From NCBI GenBank assembly GCA_026398275.1, contig JAPLTF010000018.1:1-64000 (forward strand): a stretch of 64,000 bases of DNA, written 5' to 3'. The notes under the pieces were generated by a model, which ran no database searches, was not told the origin of the DNA, and worked only from the letters and a program-made list of their open reading frames with translations. Made by a program: the position numbers and the translations under genes. This stretch comes from Verrucomicrobiota bacterium (lineage in GTDB: Bacteria > Verrucomicrobiota > Verrucomicrobiia > Chthoniobacterales > Terrimicrobiaceae). Shown here piece after piece: positions 17,501-25,710 of this stretch (its first letter is position 1; each line of letters starts with the position of its first letter).

Positions 17501-18612
17501 CTGGGTTTCCTTCTGCGGGCGGCGGGTTGTCTCAGTTGGCGTGGCGGCTTATCCGGGACTGCCGGCTTGTTGGCAGGAGCGGCGAGCTGGTAAAACTCAT
17601 GCAGCTTGCGCTGGAGCAGCGCCTTGTCTGGCAGGGCGGTCTGGTATTCGGCGATCAGCGCGGGAGAGAGCGAGCGGGCCAGCGAATACTCCACGACTTC
17701 AAGATCCTTGGTGGCGCAGAGCAGAACGCCGATGGATGGCCGTTCGTGCGACTTGCGGATGTCGCGGTCGAGGGCTTCGAGGTAGAACTCCATTTTTCCA
17801 AGGTATTCGGGCTGGAACTCGTCGATCTTGAGATCGAAGGCAACAAGGCACTGAAGTTGTCGATGGAAAAACAGGAGGTCCAAACGGAAATCCCTGCCGC
17901 CGACCTGCAGAAGGTATTGCTCGCCGACAAACGCGAAGTCGCGCCCGAGCTCGATGAGGAATTTCTTGAGGTTCTCGACCAATCCGCGCTGCAAGTCGGC
18001 CTCGGAATGGCTGTTTGGAAGATCCAGGAAATCGAGCAGGTAAGTGTCTTTAAAAAGGGATTCGGCGGCGGGGTGAAGTTCTCGCACCGGCGGCGCGAGT
18101 TTTGGCGGGGAGAGAACGGTGCGCTCGAAAAGTGCTCCGGCAACCTGGCGTTCCAATTCGCGGGTGGGCCATTTTTCACGGGCACAAAGGCGAAGGTAAA
18201 ACTCGCGTTCCTCGCAGCGTTTCGCTCGCGCCATAATGATCAAGTTCTGTGTCCAACTCAATTCTCGCAGCAGTGCCGCGAGTTTTGGCTGGGCCGTGTA
18301 GGTCTCTTGAAACTGGCGCATCCGCCAGAGATTTGAAGCGGAAAACCCGCTGATACCAGGCCTTCGGGCGCGGATATACGCAGACAACTGTCCGACGGTA
18401 TTTCTCCCCCATCCAGCAGCGGCAATTTTTCCGCTGATGAACGCGCCGACGTGCCAATAAAGATCAATCAACTCGGTGTTGACCGCCTGAAATGTTCGGC
18501 CGCGGGCGGATTCAATCATCTCGAACACGGTTTGGAAGTCGGCTGCGTGCGACTTCACCGGCAAATGTTTTTTTGCCGCCGCTTTTCTCGAGTGGGATGG
18601 AAGTTTTCTCAT
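17497..18612 (-). CDS. DUF1016 (YhcG-like) PD-(D/E)xK nuclease-domain protein
   Basis: A 371-aa protein. The N-terminal domain (AVNTELIDLYWHVGAFISGK, then SASNLWRMRQFQETY and LSWTQNLIIM) is DUF1016_N. The C-terminal domain has FAFVGEQYLLQVGGRDFRLD then LLFFHRQLQCLVAFDLKIDE, the PD-(D/E)xK core with DLK in place of ELK. It ends in a basic tail. Such proteins are common beside restriction systems. I chose ATG 18612 because the family begins shortly before this; a frame to 18819 adds 69 residues lacking similarity and overlaps the helicase gene. It is coupled to the methyltransferase by ATGA and begins 7 bp after the helicase. It is probably a nuclease subunit or accessory of the defence operon. 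Confidence 0.85.
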   Translation of the reverse strand: MRKLPSHSRKAAAKKHLPVKSHAADFQTVFEMIESARGRTFQAVNTELIDLYWHVGAFISGKIAAAGWGRNTVGQLSAYIRARRPGISGFSASNLWRMRQFQETYTAQPKLAALLRELSWTQNLIIMARAKRCEEREFYLRLCAREKWPTRELERQVAGALFERTVLSPPKLAPPVRELHPAAESLFKDTYLLDFLDLPNSHSEADLQRGLVENLKKFLIELGRDFAFVGEQYLLQVGGRDFRLDLLFFHRQLQCLVAFDLKIDEFQPEYLGKMEFYLEALDRDIRKSHERPSIGVLLCATKDLEVVEYSLARSLSPALIAEYQTALPDKALLQRKLHEFYQLAAPANKPAVPDKPPRQLRQPAARRRKPR

Positions 18613-18619
18613 CGGGGAT

Positions 18620-21600
18620 TCAGGGCGCAGGGGTGATCCCGTCAAAAGTTTCAGAGAGAATGATTCGCGGAGCCAGCTCGGGCGGAATGCTGCTCGGGAT
18701 GGGGTTGGCGGGCACGTCCTCCTCGACCTCCAGCGGATAGGCGCGGAGGATTTCCATGAGTTTGTCCAGAAGCACGGCGGTCGAGACCGGCTGCTTGGCG
18801 ACCGCTTTTTGCAGGGCATTCAGTTTTCGCGGGAGTTCGCGGAATTTTGCGATCCGGATGGCATGCTGCGCGGCGACCAGCAATTTTTTCTCGGCTGTGG
18901 AGGAATTCGGCATTCCTTGGGCCGCAGCGAGCAGGCGGATCGCCTTCTGGTCATTCGGGCCAACGGTGTGGTCCACGGCACGTTGCCGGACGGCATCCGC
19001 CGCGAGTTTGGCTTGGAAGTCCTCCAATGCGGCCAAAACGTGATTGTGGTGGGCGTCATGGAGCGGCACGGCGGGCTCAGCGACTTCTGCGCGGAATCCA
19101 CGGGCCATTGCGACAAAGCTCACCTCATCCACGCTGCCATTCACCCGGTAAAACGCATCGCGCCGTTGGTCGCGAATGAAGACAAGCGACTGCCCGGCCT
19201 GAGCAGCATCCTTGCGTCCGCAGCGGGCACGGAGCGGGAGGTGGCGAATCCGGCGGAACTCATCCGGGTTGGCGTCCTTGAAATCGCGAAGTTCAGAAAG
19301 GAACCGGAGCCGTTCGTCGCGCTCCTCCTCGATGGCACGGTCAAAGAGGCCGAAGTTGTCCACTTCCTCGTCCGGCGAATAAATCTGGCTGTCCTCGCCG
19401 AGAGCGGAGTGGAATGCCTGGAGCTTCAGGAACGCCTTTCGGTGGAGGTCAATGTCGGAATCCACCTGAGCAGTGGGGTAGAAGTTGAAGACATGGATGG
19501 CGGCTGCGGTGCTGCCGATCCGGTTCACCCGACCGATCCGCTGCATGAGACGGGTCGAGTTCCAGGGGGTGTCGTAATTCACGATGACGTGGGCGCGGTG
19601 GAGGTTCACGCCCTCCGCCAGAACCTCGGTGGAGATGAGGATGTGATAGTCGTCCTTCCGGTGCGCGGCGTCGTGCGGAGCGTTGGCGTCGAAATTCGCA
19701 CGGACGACCGGCATGACCGACTTGCGGTTGTGCGAGTCCACCGTGAGGATCGGGCCGAACCCGGCAGCGGTGAGCTGCTCGGACAAGTGCATCGTCGTAT
19801 CTCGGGCCTCGGAAAAGATGACGAGCTTGCCGGTTTCATTGAACGGCTTGGCGAGCAGGTTTTCGCGGCCCCCATCGCCCCGCAGGCAGGCGAGGAATTC
19901 GTCGAGCTTGGGATCGCTATCGACTTGTTCCCAGGCGGCCACCAATTCGTCGAGGAGTTCTGCATCGTGTTGAAGTCCTTCCAGAAAACCGGGGAGGAAG
20001 TCCGCGGGCGTGCAAACTGTGATGGTGGGGTCGGTCTCGCTGGCCTCGGCAATGGCCTCGATGAGTTCGTCCTCGCGCCCCTCCAGGATGTAATCCGAGA
20101 CATGCAGGCTGGGCGCGATGTAGATCGTGCCACGCTCAAACATGGTGAGCATCGCGTGCGTGGCGTCGCGAAAGCGGCGGAGACTTTTCGTGAATGCCAG
20201 AAAGCTGCTGTCAATCCGCTTGACCAGCATCGTCTTCATGATCCGGGCGAGCTGCGTGGCGATGAGATCGGCGTGCTCGTATTTTTCCCTGAGCTTGGGG
20301 TTGCCCAAAAACGCGATGGCCCGGTAGCGGTTGTAAGTGAGCCCGCCCGACTCGGGGAGCGATAGCAACCGGATGGTGCGGTCGTAGAGGGCATCCAGCC
20401 CGTCGTCGAGTTTGTAAAAAATCGGGTGGGGCTTTTCGACTTTTGGAAAAATGATGCCCTGTGCGTCGAGGTCGGCTTTCCACCGCTTGTCCTCGACGAG
20501 ATCGGTGCGGGTGCGGCGGACAGTGAGCGGCTGGACGATCTGCTCGCGGATTTCCTGATAGATTCTTGCGACCGCAGCCTGGGCCTCCCGTGGGTCGTTG
20601 ATCCGGTGAGCGGCCTCGTATTCCTTGATGCGTTTGGCGAAGAAATGCTGGAGATTCCCGACGACGGTCGAGTCTTTGCCATCCTGGAACAGGAGAACCT
20701 GGTTGCGGATGTCCGCAGGGCGGTTGTTCAGCGGTGTGGCGGAAATGAGGATGACGCGCTTTTTCGCAAACTCGTCATTCGGCATGCGGTTTTTGGTGCG
20801 GGTCTTGCAGAGCTTCTGGAGCAGGTCGTAGCCATCGGCTGTGTCGTTGCGGAACTTGTGGGCCTCATCAATGATGATCAGATCGTATTTTTCCGGGTCG
20901 CGGATTTTGTGGAGGCTGCCGTTGTTCAAAACCCTGACGGCATCATCCAACCCGAACCGTTCCATTTCGGTCTCCCAGTTCTCCCGTAGAGCTGGTGGAG
21001 TGATGACGAGGATCCGGGAGCGGTGGGTTGGAAAACCGTTGTGGTAGTAAAATTTCTTGGCGATACGGGTGGCGACGATGGTTTTCCCCAAACCAACCAC
21101 GTCGGCGAGGAAAAAGCCGCCGTGCTTCTGGAGTTTGAGCCAGCCGTCGTTCACGGCATCGCCCTGGTAGCTCAGGGCTTTGACGCCTTTCGGCAGATCA
21201 GACTCGGCGTTGGGGTCGTATTCGATGGCCGGGCCGAAATATTCGATGAGGAATTTGAGGTAGAGTTCGAAGGGAGTAAGATCGTCGCGAAGGTAACTTT
21301 CGCGGACCACCCCGCTCACCGCTTCCGGCAGGACGGCAACGCCTTCTGCCCAGAGCTTTTCAAACTCATCGCGGGCAAAAACCACGTCGTCGTAGTCGTG
21401 GAGAAGGACGTTGAATTCGTAATTGCCGGCTGCATCCTCGACGCCAAGCCCGGCGGCGGTGAGATTCGACGATCCGGTGATGACCGCCCCCGGCTTGTGC
21501 TCGCAAAACCCACCGGGCAAAAAAATGTAGAGCTTCGCGTGGAGGCGTTTGATGGGATGGGCCTTCATTTGAACCCTCTTGGCCGCCACGTCTGCGATGA

Positions 21601-21937
21601 ACTGGCGGATGCCGTCTTCGACCTCCTTGCGGTAGGGCGCACCCTGCACGTCGGTCTCGATCTGTCTTCGCACGGCGGCCAGCGTCTTGTCGGCATCCCC
21701 AAGCAGAAGCAACCCCTTCCGATGCTGCTGGGCAAGCTGCGCATCGACATCGATACCGACCAAGATGCGGATGAGCGGGACTTTTTCCAAATGCGGCTGC
21801 AGCGCAAAATATCCGGAAGCACGGAGATAGCCGACAAGCGCATCGAATCGCTCGATATCGGGATTGTAGGCAAAAACGCCTGCAAATTTCTTCAGCAGGG
21901 TGTTGTCGCCCTCGTTGGTAAAAAATCGGGTGCTCAT
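18620..21937 (-). CDS. PLD-domain SF2 (SNF2-like) helicase
   Basis: A 1105-aa protein. Residues 1-200 form a phospholipase-D-type domain with RLHAKLYIF (HxK at 133-135) and GSSNLTAAG (155-163), a single HKD half. A superfamily 2 helicase follows: GLGKT (282-286), VITPPALRENWETE, IIIDEAH (354-360), ISATPLNNRP, and in the second lobe STEVLAEGVNLHRA and MQRIGRVNRIGS. The C-terminal 200 residues are helical. PLD-helicases of this kind occur in many restriction-linked islands and probably translocate on DNA and guide cleavage. It is preceded by a 49-aa ORF sharing an ATGA junction and followed after 7 bp by the DUF1016 gene, as second gene of the five-gene operon. Confidence 0.87.
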   Translation of the reverse strand: MSTRFFTNEGDNTLLKKFAGVFAYNPDIERFDALVGYLRASGYFALQPHLEKVPLIRILVGIDVDAQLAQQHRKGLLLLGDADKTLAAVRRQIETDVQGAPYRKEVEDGIRQFIADVAAKRVQMKAHPIKRLHAKLYIFLPGGFCEHKPGAVITGSSNLTAAGLGVEDAAGNYEFNVLLHDYDDVVFARDEFEKLWAEGVAVLPEAVSGVVRESYLRDDLTPFELYLKFLIEYFGPAIEYDPNAESDLPKGVKALSYQGDAVNDGWLKLQKHGGFFLADVVGLGKTIVATRIAKKFYYHNGFPTHRSRILVITPPALRENWETEMERFGLDDAVRVLNNGSLHKIRDPEKYDLIIIDEAHKFRNDTADGYDLLQKLCKTRTKNRMPNDEFAKKRVILISATPLNNRPADIRNQVLLFQDGKDSTVVGNLQHFFAKRIKEYEAAHRINDPREAQAAVARIYQEIREQIVQPLTVRRTRTDLVEDKRWKADLDAQGIIFPKVEKPHPIFYKLDDGLDALYDRTIRLLSLPESGGLTYNRYRAIAFLGNPKLREKYEHADLIATQLARIMKTMLVKRIDSSFLAFTKSLRRFRDATHAMLTMFERGTIYIAPSLHVSDYILEGREDELIEAIAEASETDPTITVCTPADFLPGFLEGLQHDAELLDELVAAWEQVDSDPKLDEFLACLRGDGGRENLLAKPFNETGKLVIFSEARDTTMHLSEQLTAAGFGPILTVDSHNRKSVMPVVRANFDANAPHDAAHRKDDYHILISTEVLAEGVNLHRAHVIVNYDTPWNSTRLMQRIGRVNRIGSTAAAIHVFNFYPTAQVDSDIDLHRKAFLKLQAFHSALGEDSQIYSPDEEVDNFGLFDRAIEEERDERLRFLSELRDFKDANPDEFRRIRHLPLRARCGRKDAAQAGQSLVFIRDQRRDAFYRVNGSVDEVSFVAMARGFRAEVAEPAVPLHDAHHNHVLAALEDFQAKLAADAVRQRAVDHTVGPNDQKAIRLLAAAQGMPNSSTAEKKLLVAAQHAIRIAKFRELPRKLNALQKAVAKQPVSTAVLLDKLMEILRAYPLEVEEDVPANPIPSSIPPELAPRIILSETFDGITPAP

Positions 21938-22083
21938 TTGAGCATAATTTCACACTCCAAGGATTCTCCAGAATCGCCGCATGCCTCAATCCTTCCCGCA
22001 ACGTCACGGCGGAGGTATTTCGACAGGATGTCGATTTCGGTGAGGTGTTTCGTGTTCTGAACTCCGGAGGTCGCCTCAGCCAT
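21934..22083 (-). CDS. 49-aa ORF opening the defence operon
   Basis: The reading frame MAEATSGVQNTKHLTEIDIL, then SKYLRRDVAGRIEACGDSGE, ends SLECEIMLK. Its TGA overlaps the helicase ATG as ATGA, the same junction used between other genes of this operon. That arrangement, plus protein-like composition, supports a real gene. No clear Shine-Dalgarno site is visible upstream. LTEIDILSKYLRRDVAGRI looks amphipathic and could be a short helix for binding a partner. I recognise no family. It could be an antitoxin-like or regulatory peptide, or a leader ensuring helicase translation. Confidence 0.55.
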   Translation of the reverse strand: MAEATSGVQNTKHLTEIDILSKYLRRDVAGRIEACGDSGESLECEIMLK

Positions 22084-22182
22084 AAAGCAGGAAGACTGTA
22101 GGAAGCAGGCGGCGCGTGCGAGCCGAAAAACAGGAAGAAATCCGAATCCTCCGGCATTGCCCGATTTTTTCAGGCCGAGCCC

Positions 22183-22332
22183 CTACTCCACCAGCGCGAT
22201 CTGCCCGCGCTCGCGCAGGATGATCCGGCGGCGTCCATCGTGATCACTGACTTCTCCCTCGATGCGAACCTTTCGTGCGGGAAAGAATTGTCTTTGGCGG
22301 CGTGCGCGGCATGATCCGCTGGATGGGTCGGT
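22183..22332 (-). pseudogene. possible 3' fragment of an OB-fold-type protein
   Basis: A 49-codon minus-strand frame without a start codon ends in VRIEGEVSDHDGRRRIILRE and RGQIALVE before TAG. The pattern (V-x-G-x-V, GR-x-x-I-x-L, QI-x-L-V-E) recalls C-termini of small OB-fold nucleic-acid-binding domains. It opens after an in-frame stop inside the 5' end of the BrkB gene. It could be a relic, or chance; evidence is thin. Confidence 0.25.
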
Positions 22333-23207
22333 TCATGAAAGAGCTGCGGGAGTGTCCCAGGATTGCGTGGGAAGCAGTGAAAACGTTCTCGGAGATCGAC
22401 GGCGAGCAGCGCGCGGCGTCGTTCGCCTACTATGCACTTTTCTCCCTGGTCCCGCTTTTCGCCCTGATGCTCACGGTGGGGTCCTCGTTTTTTGATTCGC
22501 AGGATGTGATCCGGTCGGTCGAGCGCTATTTCCCGATGGGCGAGCCCCAGCAGGCGTTCATGTGGCAGATGGTGGCCTCATTGGAAAAATCCCGCGGCAG
22601 CGTCACGATCGTGTCGTTTGTCATTCTGATCTGGTGCTCGCTGAGATTTTTCCAGGCCCTCGTCCGTGGGGTAAACCGGGCGTGGCACACGGTGGAAATC
22701 CCGTGGTGGCAGCTCCCGCTCAAAAACCTTCTCATGATCGCTGTGCTGGCGAGCGCCCTCCTGATCGGCCTGCTGGCCCCCGCGCTTCTGCAGGGCGCAA
22801 AGAAAATTGCGGTGGCGTTCAAAGATTTTTTGGAATCCCAGATCCCGGCGCTCAACCTGGAGGCTCTGGTCGGGCTTTTCGATCTCAGTCGCTACGCGCT
22901 TGCGGGCGCGGTGCTGTTCTATTCCTTCACCCTTCTCTACATGCTGGCGCCGCGGAGGCGGGTGTTTTTCAAGCAGGTCTGGGTCCCGGCGCTCCTGGTG
23001 ACGCTCGCCCTGCAGTTCTGCCAGAACGCCTTCGTCAACTACCTCCCGCGCTTCGTGAACTACAACGCGATTTACGGAACAGTCGGAGTCATGATGCTCC
23101 TCATGCTCTGGGTCTACATCACCGGGGTCATCATCTTTCTGGGCGCCTGCTTCTGCTCGGCCGCCGCAAAAATCCACGGGGACGAAAACTCTATTCCATC
23201 CAGTTGA
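22311..23207 (+). CDS. YihY/BrkB-family inner-membrane protein
   Basis: A 298-aa protein with about six membrane helices. ASFAYYALFSLVPLFALML is the conserved first segment of the BrkB (UPF0761) family, and YNAIYGTVGVMMLLMLWVY near the C-terminus is its other hallmark. The function of the family is not settled; roles in envelope transport or serum resistance have been proposed. The start is uncertain: ATG 22311 (used), ATGs at 22323 and 22335, or a GTG at 22275 are all in frame. The C-terminus overlaps the convergent 49-aa membrane-protein gene by 17 bp. Confidence 0.85.
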   Translation: MIRWMGRFMKELRECPRIAWEAVKTFSEIDGEQRAASFAYYALFSLVPLFALMLTVGSSFFDSQDVIRSVERYFPMGEPQQAFMWQMVASLEKSRGSVTIVSFVILIWCSLRFFQALVRGVNRAWHTVEIPWWQLPLKNLLMIAVLASALLIGLLAPALLQGAKKIAVAFKDFLESQIPALNLEALVGLFDLSRYALAGAVLFYSFTLLYMLAPRRRVFFKQVWVPALLVTLALQFCQNAFVNYLPRFVNYNAIYGTVGVMMLLMLWVYITGVIIFLGACFCSAAAKIHGDENSIPSS

Positions 23208-23340
23208 GAAAATTGAAATTCAGCGAGATCATGACCTCCACGACCGCGGCGAAGGCGAGGATTCCCAAAACGGCAGCGCTAGCAGCGGAAAGAAGAATCA
23301 CTTTGATCTGACGGTCCTCGGGGTCGTTGGTGTCAAGCAT
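23191..23340 (-). CDS. small single-span membrane protein
   Basis: A 49-aa protein starting MLDTNDPEDRQIKVILLSAA with one hydrophobic segment (about residues 13-38) and a short tail NFNFLNWME. A frame to 23376 adds 12 residues, but ATG 23340 gives the cleaner start. It begins 37 bp after the LolC/E-like gene on the same strand, so it may be cotranscribed. It could assist the permease. No family is recognised. Confidence 0.6.
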   Translation of the reverse strand: MLDTNDPEDRQIKVILLSAASAAVLGILAFAAVVEVMISLNFNFLNWME

Positions 23341-23377
23341 GCCTGAAGATATCGCGGGGTCGTAACGATTTGTCAAA

Positions 23378-24667
23378 TCACTCGTAGCGCAGGGCCTTCA
23401 CCGGGTCGAGGCGGGCGGCGAACCAGGCCGGGATCAGCGCGGCCAGAGAGCAGATCAGAAACGCGCTCACGCAGATGATCGCCACATCGGACGGGATGAC
23501 CTGCGCGGGGATCTCGCTGAATTGGTAGATGCCCGGTGGGAAAATATCGATCCCGAAAGCCGATCTCAGGAGTTTGCTGACCTCATTGCGCCATTGAACC
23601 ATACTGATCCCCAGCGCCAGTCCGGTGATCGTTCCGAAGACGCCGACAACCATTCCCTGCGCAAGAAAAATCCCGATGATCTGGTGGGTCCTCGCACCCA
23701 GCGCCTTCATCACCCCGATTTCCCGGGTCTTCTGGACGGTCACCGTGATCAGCGTGTTCATGATCCCGAACGCCGCCACCAGCACGATGAACATGAGCAG
23801 GAAGAACATGACATTCCGCTCCATCCGGATCGCATCGAAGATCTGCTTGTTCATGTCGATCCATGTCAGCGCGTATTCCGGCGAAGGAAGCTTACTGTTA
23901 AGCGAATCCCTCACCTCGGGGGCCAGGTAGGGATCGGTGGTCTTCAGCGCCAGTCCGTGCACCGCATCGCCAAGTGTGTAGAGCTCCTGGCCAATGTGCA
24001 GCGGAACCAAAAGAAATTCGCTGTCGTATTGATACCGCCCGCTCTCAAAAATCCCGCTGACCTCGAGCTCCCGGGGAAGGATCATCTGCTTCAGGGCACC
24101 GGCATCGGCCGCCGTTCCTCCTTCCTTTTCCATGCGGTCCAACTGGTCGAGGATCCGGCCGATGTTGCCCGGAGAATAAATGGTGACCTTGTCCCCCACC
24201 CTGGCACCAAGCGTCGCTGCCAACTCGGAGCCAAGCACCGTCTTGTCTCCTTCAAGATCGTAGCTGCCCTCCTTCATGAATTTCGCGACATCCACCACGT
24301 TCTTTTCCAGATCGGGCTCGATCCCCCGGATTTTCGGAGCGAGCCGGCGGTTCTGAAACTCGATGATCACCGGCCCCTGCACAAACGGCGCCACGGCGGT
24401 CACATGCGGCTCCTTCTTGCAAATCTCCATGCTCTCCGCCCAGTCCTCCATGACGGCCTGGTTGCTCACCACCAGGTGGGCATCAAACCCGATCACCTTC
24501 CGCCGGAGCTCCTGCTCGAATCCCGTCATCACCGAGATGACCAGGATCAGCACCATGATCCCGAGCGTGACCCCCAGAATCGAAATGAGCGTAATGATCG
24601 ATACGAACGTCCGCTTGGGCTTCAGGTAGCGCAGCGCGAGAAACAGACTGAAATGGTTCTTCAACAT
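23378..24667 (-). CDS. LolC/LolE-type ABC transporter permease
   Basis: A 429-aa FtsX/MacB-type permease. One N-terminal membrane span (FVSIITLISILGVTLGIMVL) precedes a large periplasmic domain with SGIFESGRYQYDSEFLLVPL. Three C-terminal spans include VQKTREIGVMKALGARTHQI, the FtsX signature, and the ending PAWFAARLDPVKALRYE. This suits the lipoprotein-releasing complex that moves lipoproteins from the inner membrane towards LolA. No LolD ATPase is adjacent. ATG 24667 (MLKNHFSLFLALRYLKP) is the family start; upstream in-frame sequence lies antisense to the divergent VOC gene and is not coding. Confidence 0.92.
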   Translation of the reverse strand: MLKNHFSLFLALRYLKPKRTFVSIITLISILGVTLGIMVLILVISVMTGFEQELRRKVIGFDAHLVVSNQAVMEDWAESMEICKKEPHVTAVAPFVQGPVIIEFQNRRLAPKIRGIEPDLEKNVVDVAKFMKEGSYDLEGDKTVLGSELAATLGARVGDKVTIYSPGNIGRILDQLDRMEKEGGTAADAGALKQMILPRELEVSGIFESGRYQYDSEFLLVPLHIGQELYTLGDAVHGLALKTTDPYLAPEVRDSLNSKLPSPEYALTWIDMNKQIFDAIRMERNVMFFLLMFIVLVAAFGIMNTLITVTVQKTREIGVMKALGARTHQIIGIFLAQGMVVGVFGTITGLALGISMVQWRNEVSKLLRSAFGIDIFPPGIYQFSEIPAQVIPSDVAIICVSAFLICSLAALIPAWFAARLDPVKALRYE

Positions 24668-24754
24668 GGACGCCCTCCCGTATATCAGCCCGCCGCCGGT
24701 CGGAAATATATTTTCCTCTTTCACTGCGGCCCCGTGCTGGCTAGGCTCCCGGCG

Positions 24755-25141
24755 ATGGTCAAAAAGCTCCTCCACACCCGATTCCGGGTCGCCGACCTGG
24801 ATAAAACCATTTCGTTCTACAAGGACGTTCTGGGCCTCGAAGAAGTGCGGAGAAGCACAAGCGGCCGCGGATCGCAGCTCGTCTTTCTGAAAGCCCCCGA
24901 GAGCGAGGAGCTGATCGAAATCTGCAAATTCGACGAGAGCGGGCCCGTGCAGGTCGGCCCGGATCTCACGCACCTGGCCTTTGAGGTTGACGATCTGGAC
25001 GCGTTTGCCGCGCACGCCGCCTCGCTCGGATATCCGCTCAGCGATGGCCCGCACCGGGCTTCCAGCGGATCGGCGATCGCATTTATCGATGCACCGGAAG
25101 GCTACGAAATCGAGCTGATCCAACACGCGAAAGGCAACTGA
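24755..25141 (+). CDS. VOC-family protein (glyoxalase I-like)
   Basis: A 128-aa single VOC module pair. LLHTRFRVADLDKTISFY and VLGLEEVRR open the first beta-alpha-beta-beta-beta unit, LTHLAFEVDDLDAFAAH the second, and EGYEIELIQH ends it. His and Glu positions resemble glyoxalase I (methylglyoxal plus glutathione to lactoylglutathione), but other VOC activities are possible. It is divergent from the LolC/E gene across an 87-bp AT-rich gap that likely holds both promoters. Its TGA shares a base with the ATG of the BrnT-like gene (TGATG), so the three downstream genes may be one transcript. Confidence 0.85.
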   Translation: MVKKLLHTRFRVADLDKTISFYKDVLGLEEVRRSTSGRGSQLVFLKAPESEELIEICKFDESGPVQVGPDLTHLAFEVDDLDAFAAHAASLGYPLSDGPHRASSGSAIAFIDAPEGYEIELIQHAKGN

Positions 25142-25422
25142 TGGAATTTGACTGGACAGAAAATTCGTTCGTCCCCAAGGACATCTCCCTGAAGGAGATC
25201 GAGGAGACTTTTGAGGACCCGTTCAGCATCCGGATCATGCCCGAAATCGACGAGATCGCAGGCCGTGAAGCCAGGTATTTCATCCTCGGCCGCGCGATCT
25301 CGAACCGCGCGATCTTCTCGGTCTTCTGGACGGACGGGAAGCGCTACCGCGTGATCTTCTCGCGGCTGATGACTCCCGAAGAGGAGACGTTTTACGACAG
25401 GAAAAATTCCGAGGCCAACTGA
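25141..25422 (+). CDS. brnT: BrnT-family toxin
   Basis: A 93-aa protein with the BrnT/RelE-like pattern. FDWTENSF near the start, EIEETFEDPFSI, RYFILGRAISNRAIFSVF, KRYRVIFSRLMTPEEETFY near the end. BrnT is a ribonuclease that arrests translation until bound by BrnA. It starts on the last base of the VOC stop and is followed after 2 bp by the BrnA-like gene, the usual toxin-antitoxin order. N-terminal residues are less conserved than in typical BrnT (no clear K-x-x-x-H before DIS), so activity is uncertain. Confidence 0.8.
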   Translation: MEFDWTENSFVPKDISLKEIEETFEDPFSIRIMPEIDEIAGREARYFILGRAISNRAIFSVFWTDGKRYRVIFSRLMTPEEETFYDRKNSEAN

Positions 25423-25424
25423 TC

Positions 25425-25691
25425 ATGCGAGTTCTCACAAAATGGAAAGATCTGCCGGCATTCTCCGGCGAGCAGGAGGAGATGGATTTCTGGAAGCAGA
25501 CCGCCCTCGACCCCCGGCTGATGAACGGCTCGATCCTCAAGACCGACAACCGTGACTCCACCACGATCACCCTCCGTTTCGACCCCCGCATGCTCGCGCG
25601 CATCAAGCGCCTCGCCCGCTCCCGCTACCTCAACTACCAGAGCATGATCAAGCAGTGGCTCAGCGAGCGGATGGAAAAAGAGATCCAGTAG
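25425..25691 (+). CDS. brnA: BrnA-family antitoxin (ribbon-helix-helix)
   Basis: An 88-aa protein. EQEEMDFWKQTALD matches the N-terminal toxin-binding part of BrnA. TTITLRFDPRMLARIKRLAR then YLNYQSMIKQWLSERM is a ribbon-helix-helix DNA-binding domain that would dimerise, neutralise BrnT and repress the operon. The length is typical. It starts 2 bp after brnT and ends 19 bp before the convergent histidine-kinase gene. Confidence 0.83.
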   Translation: MRVLTKWKDLPAFSGEQEEMDFWKQTALDPRLMNGSILKTDNRDSTTITLRFDPRMLARIKRLARSRYLNYQSMIKQWLSERMEKEIQ

Positions 25692-25710
25692 CGCTGGAGG
25701 ATTCGAAAAA

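Noticed and set aside
12186-22083. BREX or DISARM assignment of the defence operon
   Set aside because: No PglZ, BrxC, DUF1998 or drmA-type protein is present; the methyltransferase and PLD helicase alone are not diagnostic.
22275-22310. GTG start for the BrkB gene
   Set aside because: The added residues are not family-like, and ATG 22311 has equal support; the point remains open and is noted in the entry.
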